A DNA stretch of 64,000 nucleotides, taken from NCBI RefSeq assembly GCF_013141915.1, contig NZ_SROX01000009.1:1-64000 (forward strand), written 5' to 3'. A model generated the notes under the pieces. The model saw nothing but the letters and a program-made list of their open reading frames with translations. It had not been told where the DNA came from and ran no database searches. A program made the position numbers and the translations under genes. Of the stretch, positions 49,438 to 57,439 are shown in pieces. The DNA comes from Cupriavidus necator. Lineage in GTDB: Bacteria > Pseudomonadota > Gammaproteobacteria > Burkholderiales > Burkholderiaceae. How positions within the stretch are numbered: position 1 is the first letter of the stretch; every line of letters starts with the position of its first letter.

Positions 49438-49478
49438 GGTTGACCGACACTGGCCTGCCGGGGTGTTGGCAGTCAACC
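49438..49478 (+). promoter_or_regulatory. Inverted repeat, candidate enhancer site for precursor 1
   Basis: GGTTGAC at 49438-49444 and GTCAACC at 49472-49478 form the outer arms, with ACAC and GTGT as inner arms. The centre is about 110 bases upstream of the -24 box, the usual distance for an enhancer-binding protein site. Confidence 0.5.
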
Positions 49479-49566
49479 AACGCGGCCGGGGGCGGCTGCG
49501 GGCCGCGCCTGGCTGGCACCCCCGGCGCGCCTGGGTTTCCGGTCTGCGCCGGTCGGCTCGCGGCCG

Positions 49567-49582
49567 TGGCACGCCGCTTGCT
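49567..49582 (+). promoter_or_regulatory. Sigma-54 promoter of precursor gene 1
   Basis: TGGCACGCCGCTTGCT is a full match to the sigma-54 consensus TGGCACG-N4-TTGCW, with GG and GC exactly ten bases apart (49568-49569 and 49580-49581). The predicted start is near 49593, giving a leader of about 40 bases before the gene at 49633. Confidence 0.9.
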
Positions 49583-49632
49583 CAATGTCCGTACCGCCCC
49601 GGCGCAACGCCGCTTCTCCCGGAGACCGCATC

Positions 49633-49926
49633 ATGGCCAACCTTTCGATCCGTGACCTTGCCAGCTGCCGCGAACTGGCTCCCGCCGCCATGGCGCGCGT
49701 GCGCGGCGCCGGCGGACAGTGGGTGTTCGGCTGGATCCGCCCGTTCGTGCCCTCGTCGCCGGCGCCGCTCGGCGCGGTGATCAACTTTTACGAGATCAAC
49801 TACAGCTTCTATGCTGATCAGATGAACAACCAGTTCCAGAACATCGATATCCGCAACAACGCGCCCAATGCCAACATCAATGTCCGGGCCGACCAGGGTG
49901 CCAGGAACGACGGCCGGCTGGTCTGA
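49633..49926 (+). CDS. Precursor peptide 1 with double-glycine-type leader
   Basis: A 97-aa protein starting at ATG 49633, with GGAGA 7 bases upstream. Residues 1-26 align in register with those of the precursor at 61907: L4, D8, L9, L15, M20, V23, R24, G25, then G/A at 26. Here the cleavage motif reads VRGA-GG, so cutting after G25-A26 (or after G27-G28) by a C39 peptidase is expected. The mature part of about 70 residues starts with a hydrophobic stretch (GQWVFGWIRPFVPSSPAPLG) and ends in an Asn-rich tail (NNQFQNIDIRNNAPNANINV). No family is recognised. A secreted bacteriocin, signal or fibre subunit are all possible. A perfect sigma-54 promoter precedes it. Confidence 0.8.
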   Translation: MANLSIRDLASCRELAPAAMARVRGAGGQWVFGWIRPFVPSSPAPLGAVINFYEINYSFYADQMNNQFQNIDIRNNAPNANINVRADQGARNDGRLV

Positions 49927-50023
49927 TCCGGTGTGGAATTGAGTGCTGGTGCGTCCGTGGCCAATGCCTCGGGCGCGACCGGCGCGGTGGCGTAGACCGG
50001 GCGGATGCGGAGCGGAGACGAGA

Positions 50024-50800
50024 TTGGGTTGCGACTCGCATTTCCGGTGGACCTCGGCGGCGTGCACGGACGTCGGGCGCGTGCGCGAGCGCAATGAGGA
50101 CGCTTGCCTGGACCTGCCCGGCCAGCAGTTGTGGGCCGTGGCCGACGGCATGGGCGGCCATGCCGTCGGCGATTTCGCCAGCCAGGCGGTAGTGCGCGCG
50201 CTGGCGGCGCTGCCGCCGCAGGCGCGGCTGGAAGACCGCATCGACGCCACGCATGCGGCCTTGCAGGGGGTGAACCTGGCGCTGGTCGACGAAGCCGCGC
50301 GACTGGGGGTGCGCTGCATCGGCAGCACTGTGGTGGTCCTGCTTGCGGGCGACAGCCGCTGTGCCTGCCTGTGGGCCGGGGACAGCCGCCTGTACCGGCT
50401 GCGCGGCGGCCAGCTGGTGCGCCTCACGCGGGATCACAACCAGGTCGAACGCCTGCTGGCGCGGGGCCTGATCACGCCGGAACAGGCGCGCCACCATCCC
50501 GCGCAGAACACCATCACGCGCGCGGTCGGCGCGGCCCCGGCGCTGGCGCCGGAGCAGCTGCTGACCGACGTGGTCGACGGCGATAGCTACCTGTTGTGCA
50601 GCGACGGCCTGAGCAATGAAGTCGACGATGACGAGATCGCCGCGGTCCTGGCACAGCAGGACGTGGCGCAGGCCGCGCTGACGCTGGTGCAGAAAGCGCT
50701 CGATGCGGGCGGGCGCGACAACGTGTCGGTCGTGGTGCTGCGCGCGGCCGATCCGTACGGCTCCGACCGCACGCTGGTCAATCCGGAACTGGACGCCTGA
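50024..50800 (+). CDS. PP2C-family serine/threonine phosphatase
   Basis: A 258-aa soluble phosphatase. Metal-binding motifs are RVRERNEDACLDL, WAVADGMGGHAVGDFASQ, LWAGDSRLYRLRGG, TRDHNQVERLLARG and CSDGLSNEVDDDEI followed by GGRDNVSVVVL, in the order of PP2C/PppA-type enzymes. The start is TTG 50024 (GCDSHFRWTSAACTDVG) because GGAG lies 6 bases upstream; the frame is open further, but without a signal. It lies 97 bases after precursor 1 on the same strand and may share its sigma-54 promoter. With the FHA protein of the cluster it suggests control by phosphothreonine; the matching kinase is not in the window. Confidence 0.9.
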   Translation: MGCDSHFRWTSAACTDVGRVRERNEDACLDLPGQQLWAVADGMGGHAVGDFASQAVVRALAALPPQARLEDRIDATHAALQGVNLALVDEAARLGVRCIGSTVVVLLAGDSRCACLWAGDSRLYRLRGGQLVRLTRDHNQVERLLARGLITPEQARHHPAQNTITRAVGAAPALAPEQLLTDVVDGDSYLLCSDGLSNEVDDDEIAAVLAQQDVAQAALTLVQKALDAGGRDNVSVVVLRAADPYGSDRTLVNPELDA

Positions 50801-50813
50801 CGCCTCGCGCGCG

Positions 50814-52130
50814 TTACCCCTTGCCGCCATCCGCCTGCCGGCTGGCGCGGAAGTCCTTGGAATGGATGCCGTGCTTCTTGAGCAGCATCTGCACGTGCGA
50901 CCGGTTCATGTCGAAGCGCCGCGCCAGTTCGGCAACCGTGCCACCCACCTCCTGCAGTCCGCGCTCGAGGAAGGCGCGCTCGGCCTCGTCGCTGGCCGCG
51001 CGCTTGGCCTCGCTCAGCGATGTCGCCATGGCGGCGTCCGCGCCGCACGCACCGTTGCCGACCACGGCTAGCGCGGCGGGCTTCGGACGGATGTCCTGCG
51101 GCAAATGCGGCAGGTCGGCGGTATCGCCGGCAAGGCAGCTCAGCCGGTACAGCAGGTTGCGCAGCTCGCGGATATTGCCGGGGTAGTCGTAGTGCAGCAG
51201 GAAGTCGCGCAGCCGCGGCGTCAGCCGGACCGGCGCGCGCCTGAGCATGCCGGCGGCCTCGTCGCTGAAGAACGACACCAGCAGCGGGATCTCGTCGCGC
51301 CGCTCGCGCAGCGCCGGCAGGCTGACGTGGATCACGCTCAGGCGATAGAACAGGTCCTCGCGGAAGGTGCCGGCCTGGCTCATCCGGCGCAGGTCCTTGT
51401 TGGTCGCTGCGACGATGCGCGCGTCGACCGTAATGATCTCGTCCGACCCGACGCGCTGGATTTCGTGCGCCTCCAGCACGCGCAGCAGCTTGACCTGCCC
51501 GGTCAGCGGCAGTTCGCCGATCTCGTCGAGGAAGATGGTGCCGGCATGGGCGCTCTCGAACTTGCCGCGCCGGTCGTTGCTGGCGCCCGTGAAGGCGCCC
51601 TTCTTGTGGCCGAACAGCTCGGACTCGAGCAGGCTGTCGGGGATGGCGCCGCAGTTGACCGAGATAAACGGCTTGTCGGTGCGCGCGCCATTGGCGTGGA
51701 TCACCTTGGCCATCAGCTCCTTGCCGGTGCCGCTCTCGCCGTCGATCAGCACCGGCAGGTCGGTGGGCGCGGCCTTCTCGGCGATTTCCAGCGCTTCGAG
51801 CAGCCTGGGGTTGTCGCCGAAGGTACCTTCAAAGATAAAGCTGCGCTCCATCAGCGCCTGCCGGCGCTCGCGCGGCAGGCGTTCGACCTCCGGCTGCGGC
51901 GGCGCGGCCTCGGCCGACGCCGCCTGCACGAAGCGCTCCTTGTGCGACAGGCCCATCACCTCGTCGCGCAGCGTGGTGGCCTGCTTGAGCAGCTTCTCGA
52001 TCTCGGGCCGGTCAAGCTTCGACGCCCAGCGCAGGGTCGAGCGCAGGATCTCGATCTTCTCGATCAGGCCGGCGAACGACACCGGCGACGTCACCGAGAC
52101 GGGGGTGGCACCCTGGTTGTATAGCTTCAT
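50814..52130 (-). CDS. Sigma-54-dependent enhancer-binding protein without receiver domain
   Basis: A 438-aa AAA+ activator. After about 95 helical residues of unknown kind, the central domain has Walker A DGESGTGKELMAKVIH, the sigma-54-contacting GAFTGA loop (HKKGAFTGASNDRRGKFE), Walker B GTIFLDEIGELPL, and the arginine-finger region FREDLFYRLSVIHVSLPALRERRDEIP. A Fis-type helix-turn-helix closes the protein (GGTVAELARRFDMNRSHVQMLLKKHG). There is no REC, GAF or FHA module, so activity may be set by a binding partner. Start ATG 52130 overlaps the transporter stop (ATGA). It is the last gene of the export operon and the obvious activator of the two sigma-54 promoters at the cluster ends. Confidence 0.92.
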   Translation of the reverse strand: MKLYNQGATPVSVTSPVSFAGLIEKIEILRSTLRWASKLDRPEIEKLLKQATTLRDEVMGLSHKERFVQAASAEAAPPQPEVERLPRERRQALMERSFIFEGTFGDNPRLLEALEIAEKAAPTDLPVLIDGESGTGKELMAKVIHANGARTDKPFISVNCGAIPDSLLESELFGHKKGAFTGASNDRRGKFESAHAGTIFLDEIGELPLTGQVKLLRVLEAHEIQRVGSDEIITVDARIVAATNKDLRRMSQAGTFREDLFYRLSVIHVSLPALRERRDEIPLLVSFFSDEAAGMLRRAPVRLTPRLRDFLLHYDYPGNIRELRNLLYRLSCLAGDTADLPHLPQDIRPKPAALAVVGNGACGADAAMATSLSEAKRAASDEAERAFLERGLQEVGGTVAELARRFDMNRSHVQMLLKKHGIHSKDFRASRQADGGKG

Positions 52131-55100
52131 GCGGCACTCAGTTGCTTCTGCACCAGTTGGAAATACATGCCCTTGCGTTCGAGCAGCTCATCATGCCGGC
52201 CCTGCTCGACGATGGCGCCTTCGTACAGCACCAGGATCTTGTCGGCCTGCATGATGGTGCTGAGCCGGTGCGCGATGATGACCGCGGTGCGCCCGCGCAG
52301 GATTTCCTGCATATTGGCCAGGATGTTGCTCTCGGACTGCGTATCCAGCGCCGAGGTGGCTTCATCGAACACCAGCAGGCGCGGGTCGTGGTACAGCGCG
52401 CGCGCAATGCACAGCCGCTGGATCTGCCCGCCCGAGAGGCCGATGCCGCGCTCGCCTACCACCTGCTCGTAGCCCAGCGGCAGCTTGCTGATAAAGGCAT
52501 GCGCGTCGGCCATGCGCGCCACTTCCTCGATGCGGCGCCGGTCCGGGCTGTCGTCGCCGCAGGCGATGTTCTCGGCGATGGTCCCGGAAAACAGCAGGTT
52601 GGACTGCATCACGTAACCCACCTGGGCGCGGTAGAACGCCGCGTCGATCACGTTGAGGTCATAGCCGTCCACCGTCATCGAACCCTCGGTGGGCTTGTAG
52701 AAGCCCACCAGCAGCTTGGCCAGCGTGGTCTTGCCCGAGCCGCTGCGCCCGACGATGGCGACCATCTCGCCGGGCCGGATGGCGAAGCTGATGTTCTCCA
52801 GCACATAAGGCGTGTCTTCACCGCCGTAGCGGAAGTACAGGTCCTTCATCACGATCTCGCCCTGCAAGTCGGGCAGCATCACGCGCGACAGCACGTCCTG
52901 CGGCTTCTGCTCCGGTTCCAGGTCGAGCACGTCGCCCAGACGCTCCATCGCCACGCCGGCGTCGTTCAGCTGGCCCCACAGCGCCACCAGCCCCATCAGC
53001 GGCGCGAGCACGCTGCCCATGAAGGCATTGAAGGCAATGAGCTGGCCGATGGTCAGCTCGCGCTCCAGCACCAGCGTCGCGCCCACCCACAGCACCGCGA
53101 TGGTGGTGGCGGCATTGAGCAGCTGGCTGGCCAGGCCGACCAGGATATGGAACGCCTGCGCCTTGTACTGCGCCTCCAGCGCCTTGGTGTACTTGCGCTC
53201 CCAGCGCAGCCGCACCGGGCGCTCGATGCCCATGCCCTTGACGGTTTCGGCGCCGCCCAGCGTCTCCATCAGGTAGGCCTTGGCATCGGTCGAGGCGGCG
53301 AAGACTTCGCGGGCATAGGCCTTGACCCGGGGCGTCACCACCACCGTCAGCGCGGCGATCGGGATCACGAAGGCGATCAGCAGCAGGGTCAGCTTGACGT
53401 TGTAGAGAAACATGATGGTGAAGTAGATAAACACCATCAGCAGGTTCAGCGCCGTGGTCACCGTCGATTCGGTCAGGAAGGCGCGGATGGTCTGGTTCTC
53501 CTGGAAGCGCGCGAAGATGTCGCCGGTCTTGCGCTTGGCGAAGAACGATAACGGCAGCGACAGCGTGTGCTTGAAGAAGTGCGACATCATGGCGAAATCC
53601 ATGTTGCGCACCATGAAGTTGGCGAGGTAAGCGCGGATCGTCGACATCAGCTGCGAGAACACGCTGGAGATGACCAGCCCCGCGATCAGCAGGTGCAGCA
53701 GCCCCACGTTCTGGTGCACCACCACGCCGTCCAGGATGTTCTGGATGATCAACGGCGGCACCACGCCCAGCATCTGGATCACGAAGGTCGCCAGGAACAG
53801 GTGCGCCAGGATCTTCTTGTACGGCGCCAGATAGCCGATGAAGCGCAGCCATGGCGAGCGCTGCACCGACAGCTGCGTCAGGCTTTCGCCCGGCGAGAAC
53901 AGCAGGCACGTGCCGCTCCAGCCCCGCTCGAATTCCTCGGCGCTCATCTTGCGGAAGCCGATGGCCGGGTCGGCCACCCACACCCAGCGCGACGAGATGC
54001 CGTACACCACCACGTAGTGGTAGCCCTCCCAATGGACGATGAACGGCAGCTCGAAGCCCATCAGCGAATCGCGCGTGCATTGCACCCCGCGCGTGGTGAA
54101 CCCCAGCGATTCCCCCGCCCGCGCCAGGCTGTCGAGCGTGGCGCCCTGCGTGGTGACATTGGCCAGTTCGCGCAGCTTGCCCAGCGTCATCGGGATGCCG
54201 TAGTGCCGGCAGATCATCGCCAGGCAGGCCGCGCCGCAATCCATTTCCTCGGCCTGCTCCACCAGCGCGAAGCGGCGGATCAGCTTCTCGCCCAGCTCGG
54301 GCTTGGAGGCCAGGTCGAGCAGCACCGGGCGCTTGCGCCGCTCGGCCAGCTTCTTTTGCCGGTGCAGCTCGCGATCGAGCACCCGGATACGCTCCTCCAG
54401 CACCTCGCGCAGGCGCGGATTGCGCTCCAGGATCACCTGCACGGTTTTCTCGGGAATCACCAGCAAGCGCACGTCGGTCTCGGCAAGGGCCGAGGCCAGC
54501 TGCTCCTGCCGCATCACGCAGGCGCGCTCGCCGAAGATATCGCCCTGCCCCAGCGTGGCCAGCGGAAACTCGCTGCCCTCTTCGCTGCGCACGATGCGCA
54601 CGGTGCCCTGGCGCACCACGTACAGGCGCCGGTCCTCGCGGCCATCCTGCTTCAGGATTTCGCGACCGGCCGCCACGCGCTTGACACCGACGCTGCGCAC
54701 CGCGTCCTCCAGCTCCTGCTTGTCGAGCTTGCCGCGCAGGTCGAACAGCCGCGCGACAAAGCCGCCGGCCGAGCTGATCGCGACATAGCTGGTGATGAAG
54801 GCGAGCGCGGCGGGGTTGCCCGCCACCACTGGCTCGCTCACGCTGCGCGGGATCATCAGCAGCTCGGTCTTGCCCGAGGCGCGCACCGACGACTCGTGCC
54901 GGTAGTCGCGCAGCAGCGCGATATCGGCAAAGACCTCGCCGGCCTTGCGCACCCCCATGCTGATTTCCTTGCCGTGTTCTTCGTTGAACACGCGCACCGA
55001 GCCAGACTTGACGATAAACAGGCCCGGCGCGGTATCGCCGGCATTACAGACGGTGTCGCCAAAACCGAAGCTCAGCACCTGCGCGGCTTCGGCCAGGCGC

Positions 55101-55246
55101 GCCAGTTCCTCCGGCGTCAGCACCGACAGGATCTCGACGCCGGCCAGGAACGCGGCCAGCGCCGGCCCCGCCTCCGGCTGCTGCGGCGCGGCCGTGGCGG
55201 CGCCAGCGCCGGCCGGTCCGGCCTCGCTAGCGGGCTTCGATGACAT
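52127..55246 (-). CDS. C39-peptidase ABC transporter with two cyclic-nucleotide-binding-like domains
   Basis: A 1039-aa peptidase-containing exporter. Two CNB-like domains occupy about residues 40-155 (CNAGDTAPGLFIVKSGSVRV) and 185-290 (ILKQDGREDRRLYVVRQGTV). The C39 peptidase, about 325-450, has a full triad: Q331 and C337 in QAEEMDCGAACL, H410 in EGYHYVVV, and D426 in VADPAIG. Six helices follow (about 470-770), then the ATPase with GRSGSGKTT, GLSGGQIQRLC, LLVFDEATSALD and AHRLST. Such proteins cleave a double-glycine leader in the cytoplasm and export the rest. The layout resembles NHLM-type peptide exporters and HetC. It overlaps the isomerase gene upstream by 20 bases. Confidence 0.93.
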   Translation of the reverse strand: MSSKPASEAGPAGAGAATAAPQQPEAGPALAAFLAGVEILSVLTPEELARLAEAAQVLSFGFGDTVCNAGDTAPGLFIVKSGSVRVFNEEHGKEISMGVRKAGEVFADIALLRDYRHESSVRASGKTELLMIPRSVSEPVVAGNPAALAFITSYVAISSAGGFVARLFDLRGKLDKQELEDAVRSVGVKRVAAGREILKQDGREDRRLYVVRQGTVRIVRSEEGSEFPLATLGQGDIFGERACVMRQEQLASALAETDVRLLVIPEKTVQVILERNPRLREVLEERIRVLDRELHRQKKLAERRKRPVLLDLASKPELGEKLIRRFALVEQAEEMDCGAACLAMICRHYGIPMTLGKLRELANVTTQGATLDSLARAGESLGFTTRGVQCTRDSLMGFELPFIVHWEGYHYVVVYGISSRWVWVADPAIGFRKMSAEEFERGWSGTCLLFSPGESLTQLSVQRSPWLRFIGYLAPYKKILAHLFLATFVIQMLGVVPPLIIQNILDGVVVHQNVGLLHLLIAGLVISSVFSQLMSTIRAYLANFMVRNMDFAMMSHFFKHTLSLPLSFFAKRKTGDIFARFQENQTIRAFLTESTVTTALNLLMVFIYFTIMFLYNVKLTLLLIAFVIPIAALTVVVTPRVKAYAREVFAASTDAKAYLMETLGGAETVKGMGIERPVRLRWERKYTKALEAQYKAQAFHILVGLASQLLNAATTIAVLWVGATLVLERELTIGQLIAFNAFMGSVLAPLMGLVALWGQLNDAGVAMERLGDVLDLEPEQKPQDVLSRVMLPDLQGEIVMKDLYFRYGGEDTPYVLENISFAIRPGEMVAIVGRSGSGKTTLAKLLVGFYKPTEGSMTVDGYDLNVIDAAFYRAQVGYVMQSNLLFSGTIAENIACGDDSPDRRRIEEVARMADAHAFISKLPLGYEQVVGERGIGLSGGQIQRLCIARALYHDPRLLVFDEATSALDTQSESNILANMQEILRGRTAVIIAHRLSTIMQADKILVLYEGAIVEQGRHDELLERKGMYFQLVQKQLSAA

Positions 55247-55979
55247 GTTCCTGCGCCCTCGCCATCAGCCAGTCCTCGCGCAGCAGGCGGCGCACTTCGA
55301 CCGCCACCTCGCTGTCGAGCGTGGCCGGGTGCTTGCCGCGCACCAGGAAGACCTCGAAGAACGAGCGGTCCGCCGACGGGAACGGCCCCAGCAGGTCGCC
55401 CGGCTCGGCGTTGAAAACCTTGGCCTCGATATCGGTCTTGAGCGAGCCGCGCAGCACCTTGCCGATCTCGCCGCCGCGCTCGCGGGTGTCGGCGATGGAG
55501 TGCTCGCGCGCCATCTCGGCAAAGGCCTCGGGGTCGTCCTGCAGGTACGAGATCAGCTCCTTGGCCTTGCCCTCGCTGTCGACCACGATATGGCTGACCT
55601 CGATGCTGTCGAAGCGTGGCGAGTTCAGCGCAAAGTATTCCTGCACCGCGGCTTCACTGCACACCTGTTCCATCATCCGCTCCTGGTACAGGTTGTCGGT
55701 GATAAAGGCCTCGAACTCGTCCAGGCTGACGTTAAGGGCATCCAGGTAGTGGTTCATGTCGGCGGCGCGGTGCAGGCCCTGCACGCGGCGGAACTGGTCA
55801 GCGCGTTCCTGGATCTGTTCCGGCGTGACCACCAGCCCCTGTCGCATGGCCGCGTGCACGGTCAGCTTGTCGCGCACGATCTGCTCGACCAGCCCTTCAA
55901 ACTGCCCGGTCAGCTTGAGCAGGCGCACGAATTCCTCGACACCAAGCACCTCGTCGTCGATACGCACGATGCCAGTCAT
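55227..55979 (-). CDS. Cytoplasmic PpiC/SurA-type peptidyl-prolyl isomerase
   Basis: A 250-aa protein with a SurA-like N-terminal helical chaperone part (residues about 8-125) and a parvulin domain, about 125-230 (VSHIVVDSEGKAKELISYL, FAEMAREHSIADTRERGGEIGKV, VFNAEPGDLLGPFPS, FFEVFLVRGKHP). Parvulins usually have LxHILV near their start; here VSHIVV keeps the His. No signal peptide is present, unlike SurA and PpiD, so it works in the cytoplasm. Encoded directly before the peptidase-transporter, it is likely to hold the precursors unfolded for export. Confidence 0.87.
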   Translation of the reverse strand: MTGIVRIDDEVLGVEEFVRLLKLTGQFEGLVEQIVRDKLTVHAAMRQGLVVTPEQIQERADQFRRVQGLHRAADMNHYLDALNVSLDEFEAFITDNLYQERMMEQVCSEAAVQEYFALNSPRFDSIEVSHIVVDSEGKAKELISYLQDDPEAFAEMAREHSIADTRERGGEIGKVLRGSLKTDIEAKVFNAEPGDLLGPFPSADRSFFEVFLVRGKHPATLDSEVAVEVRRLLREDWLMARAQEHVIEAR

Positions 55980-56056
55980 GTTTGCTACTCCTTTGACGGC
56001 CCGGCGCGGCTGCGCGCCCGGCTGTCCAGATGCTGTTGCTGTGTGCCACCGGGGCG

Positions 56057-57439
56057 CTAGCCGGCCACCTCGCGGAAGGGGTCGAGCCCGAGATCGATCA
56101 GGCGCCGCGCGCGCACCACGATCTCCGCGGTGGCGGTCATGCCATAGCGCAGCGGATACTTGTTATCGGCCACGGTGTAATAGTCGCGCGCCAGGCGCAC
56201 GCGGCCCTCGTAGACCGGCTGCTTGTCCGGCCCGCCCGGCTTGGTCGCGGGCGAGATGAACTCGAGCGTGCCGTCGATGATCCCGTAGCGCTGGTACGGG
56301 AACGCGTTGAATTTCAGCTTGACCGGCAAGCCCTCGCGCAGGAAGGCACGGTCGCGCTCGGCAATCACGATCTTCACCACCGGGCGCGCATCCTTGGGCG
56401 CAATGCCGCCCAGCGGCGTATTGGCCTGCACCTTGTCGCCGCGCTGGGTCGAGGTGACATCGGTGATCACGCCGGACACCGGCGCCAGGATCAGCAGGAA
56501 GTTGTCCTTGTCGATATTCTCGAAGCGGATGCGCGCGGCGGCGTCCGCCACCAGGCGCGCGGTCTGCACTTGCAGGCGCAGCTTGTCCTCGGTATTGGCG
56601 ATCTCGCGCAGCGCCGCGTCATACTGCACGCGCAGGCCCGCCAGGTCCTGGCCACTGCTTTCCAGCTCGGAACTGGCCTGGGTCAGTTCGCGGCCCAGGC
56701 GCGCCTCCAGTTCGGTCAGCCGTGACTGCGCCACGCGCAGGGTGTTCTCCGCGTCCTGCGCCGCCGCGCGCTTGGCGTCGACCTGCGATTGCGACACACC
56801 GCCGCCGCCGGGCAGCGCCAGCAAGCGCGCATAGCGGTCCTGTTCCTGGCGCGCGAACTCGCGCGCGCGCCGCGCGTTCTCGAGGTTGCTGCGCGCTTCC
56901 TGCAGCTGGGCGCGCTGCTGCTCGGCAAGCCGCGTGGTGCCTTCGGCGATGCGGGTCTCATGCTGGCGCGTGGCCACGTCAATCTGCTGCTTGAGCGCCG
57001 CCGCGCGGCGTTCCATCAGCGCCTTCTTGTCCGGGAACTGCTTCCACTCGCGTTCGGAGTCTTCCAGCTTGAGCTGCGCCTCCAGCGCGTTGGCGGCGGC
57101 CTCGATCGCGCCACGTGCATTCAGGCGCGCCAGCACATCGTCCTTCGACACGGGCTGCCCTTCGGCCACGTAAAGGTCGGCAAGCTCGCCGTCCACCGGG
57201 GCATAGAAGCGCCGCACCTCGGATTCCGGCGCGAGCGTGCCCTGCGCCGTCACGATGACATCGGCATGCCCGACAAACGACCAGACCAGCCCGCACAGCA
57301 CCAGCGCGAAGGTGGTGACGATGGTCAGCAGGCCCAGGCGCGACGGCTCGGCGCTGAGCAGGCCGATGCCTTCGGCGCCGTGGTCTTCCAGGGCCTCGGA
57401 CAGTGGCTTCAGGCCGGCGTGGCGGGCATCGTCCTTCAT
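56057..57439 (-). CDS. HlyD-family membrane fusion protein
   Basis: A 460-aa periplasmic adaptor. One N-terminal helix (about residues 36-56, LGLLTIVTTFALVLCGLVWSF) anchors it. The barrel-lipoyl part has VTAQGTLAPESEVRRFYAPVDGELADLYVAEGQPV, followed by a long coiled-coil hairpin (about 110-290) and the second lipoyl half (ILAPVSGVITDVTSTQRGDKV). The C-terminus ends in a beta-barrel with MTATAEIVVR, typical of type I secretion adaptors. It would bridge the ABC transporter and the NodT-type outer-membrane factor. Start overlaps the FHA gene stop by 4 bases. Confidence 0.93.
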   Translation of the reverse strand: MKDDARHAGLKPLSEALEDHGAEGIGLLSAEPSRLGLLTIVTTFALVLCGLVWSFVGHADVIVTAQGTLAPESEVRRFYAPVDGELADLYVAEGQPVSKDDVLARLNARGAIEAAANALEAQLKLEDSEREWKQFPDKKALMERRAAALKQQIDVATRQHETRIAEGTTRLAEQQRAQLQEARSNLENARRAREFARQEQDRYARLLALPGGGGVSQSQVDAKRAAAQDAENTLRVAQSRLTELEARLGRELTQASSELESSGQDLAGLRVQYDAALREIANTEDKLRLQVQTARLVADAAARIRFENIDKDNFLLILAPVSGVITDVTSTQRGDKVQANTPLGGIAPKDARPVVKIVIAERDRAFLREGLPVKLKFNAFPYQRYGIIDGTLEFISPATKPGGPDKQPVYEGRVRLARDYYTVADNKYPLRYGMTATAEIVVRARRLIDLGLDPFREVAG

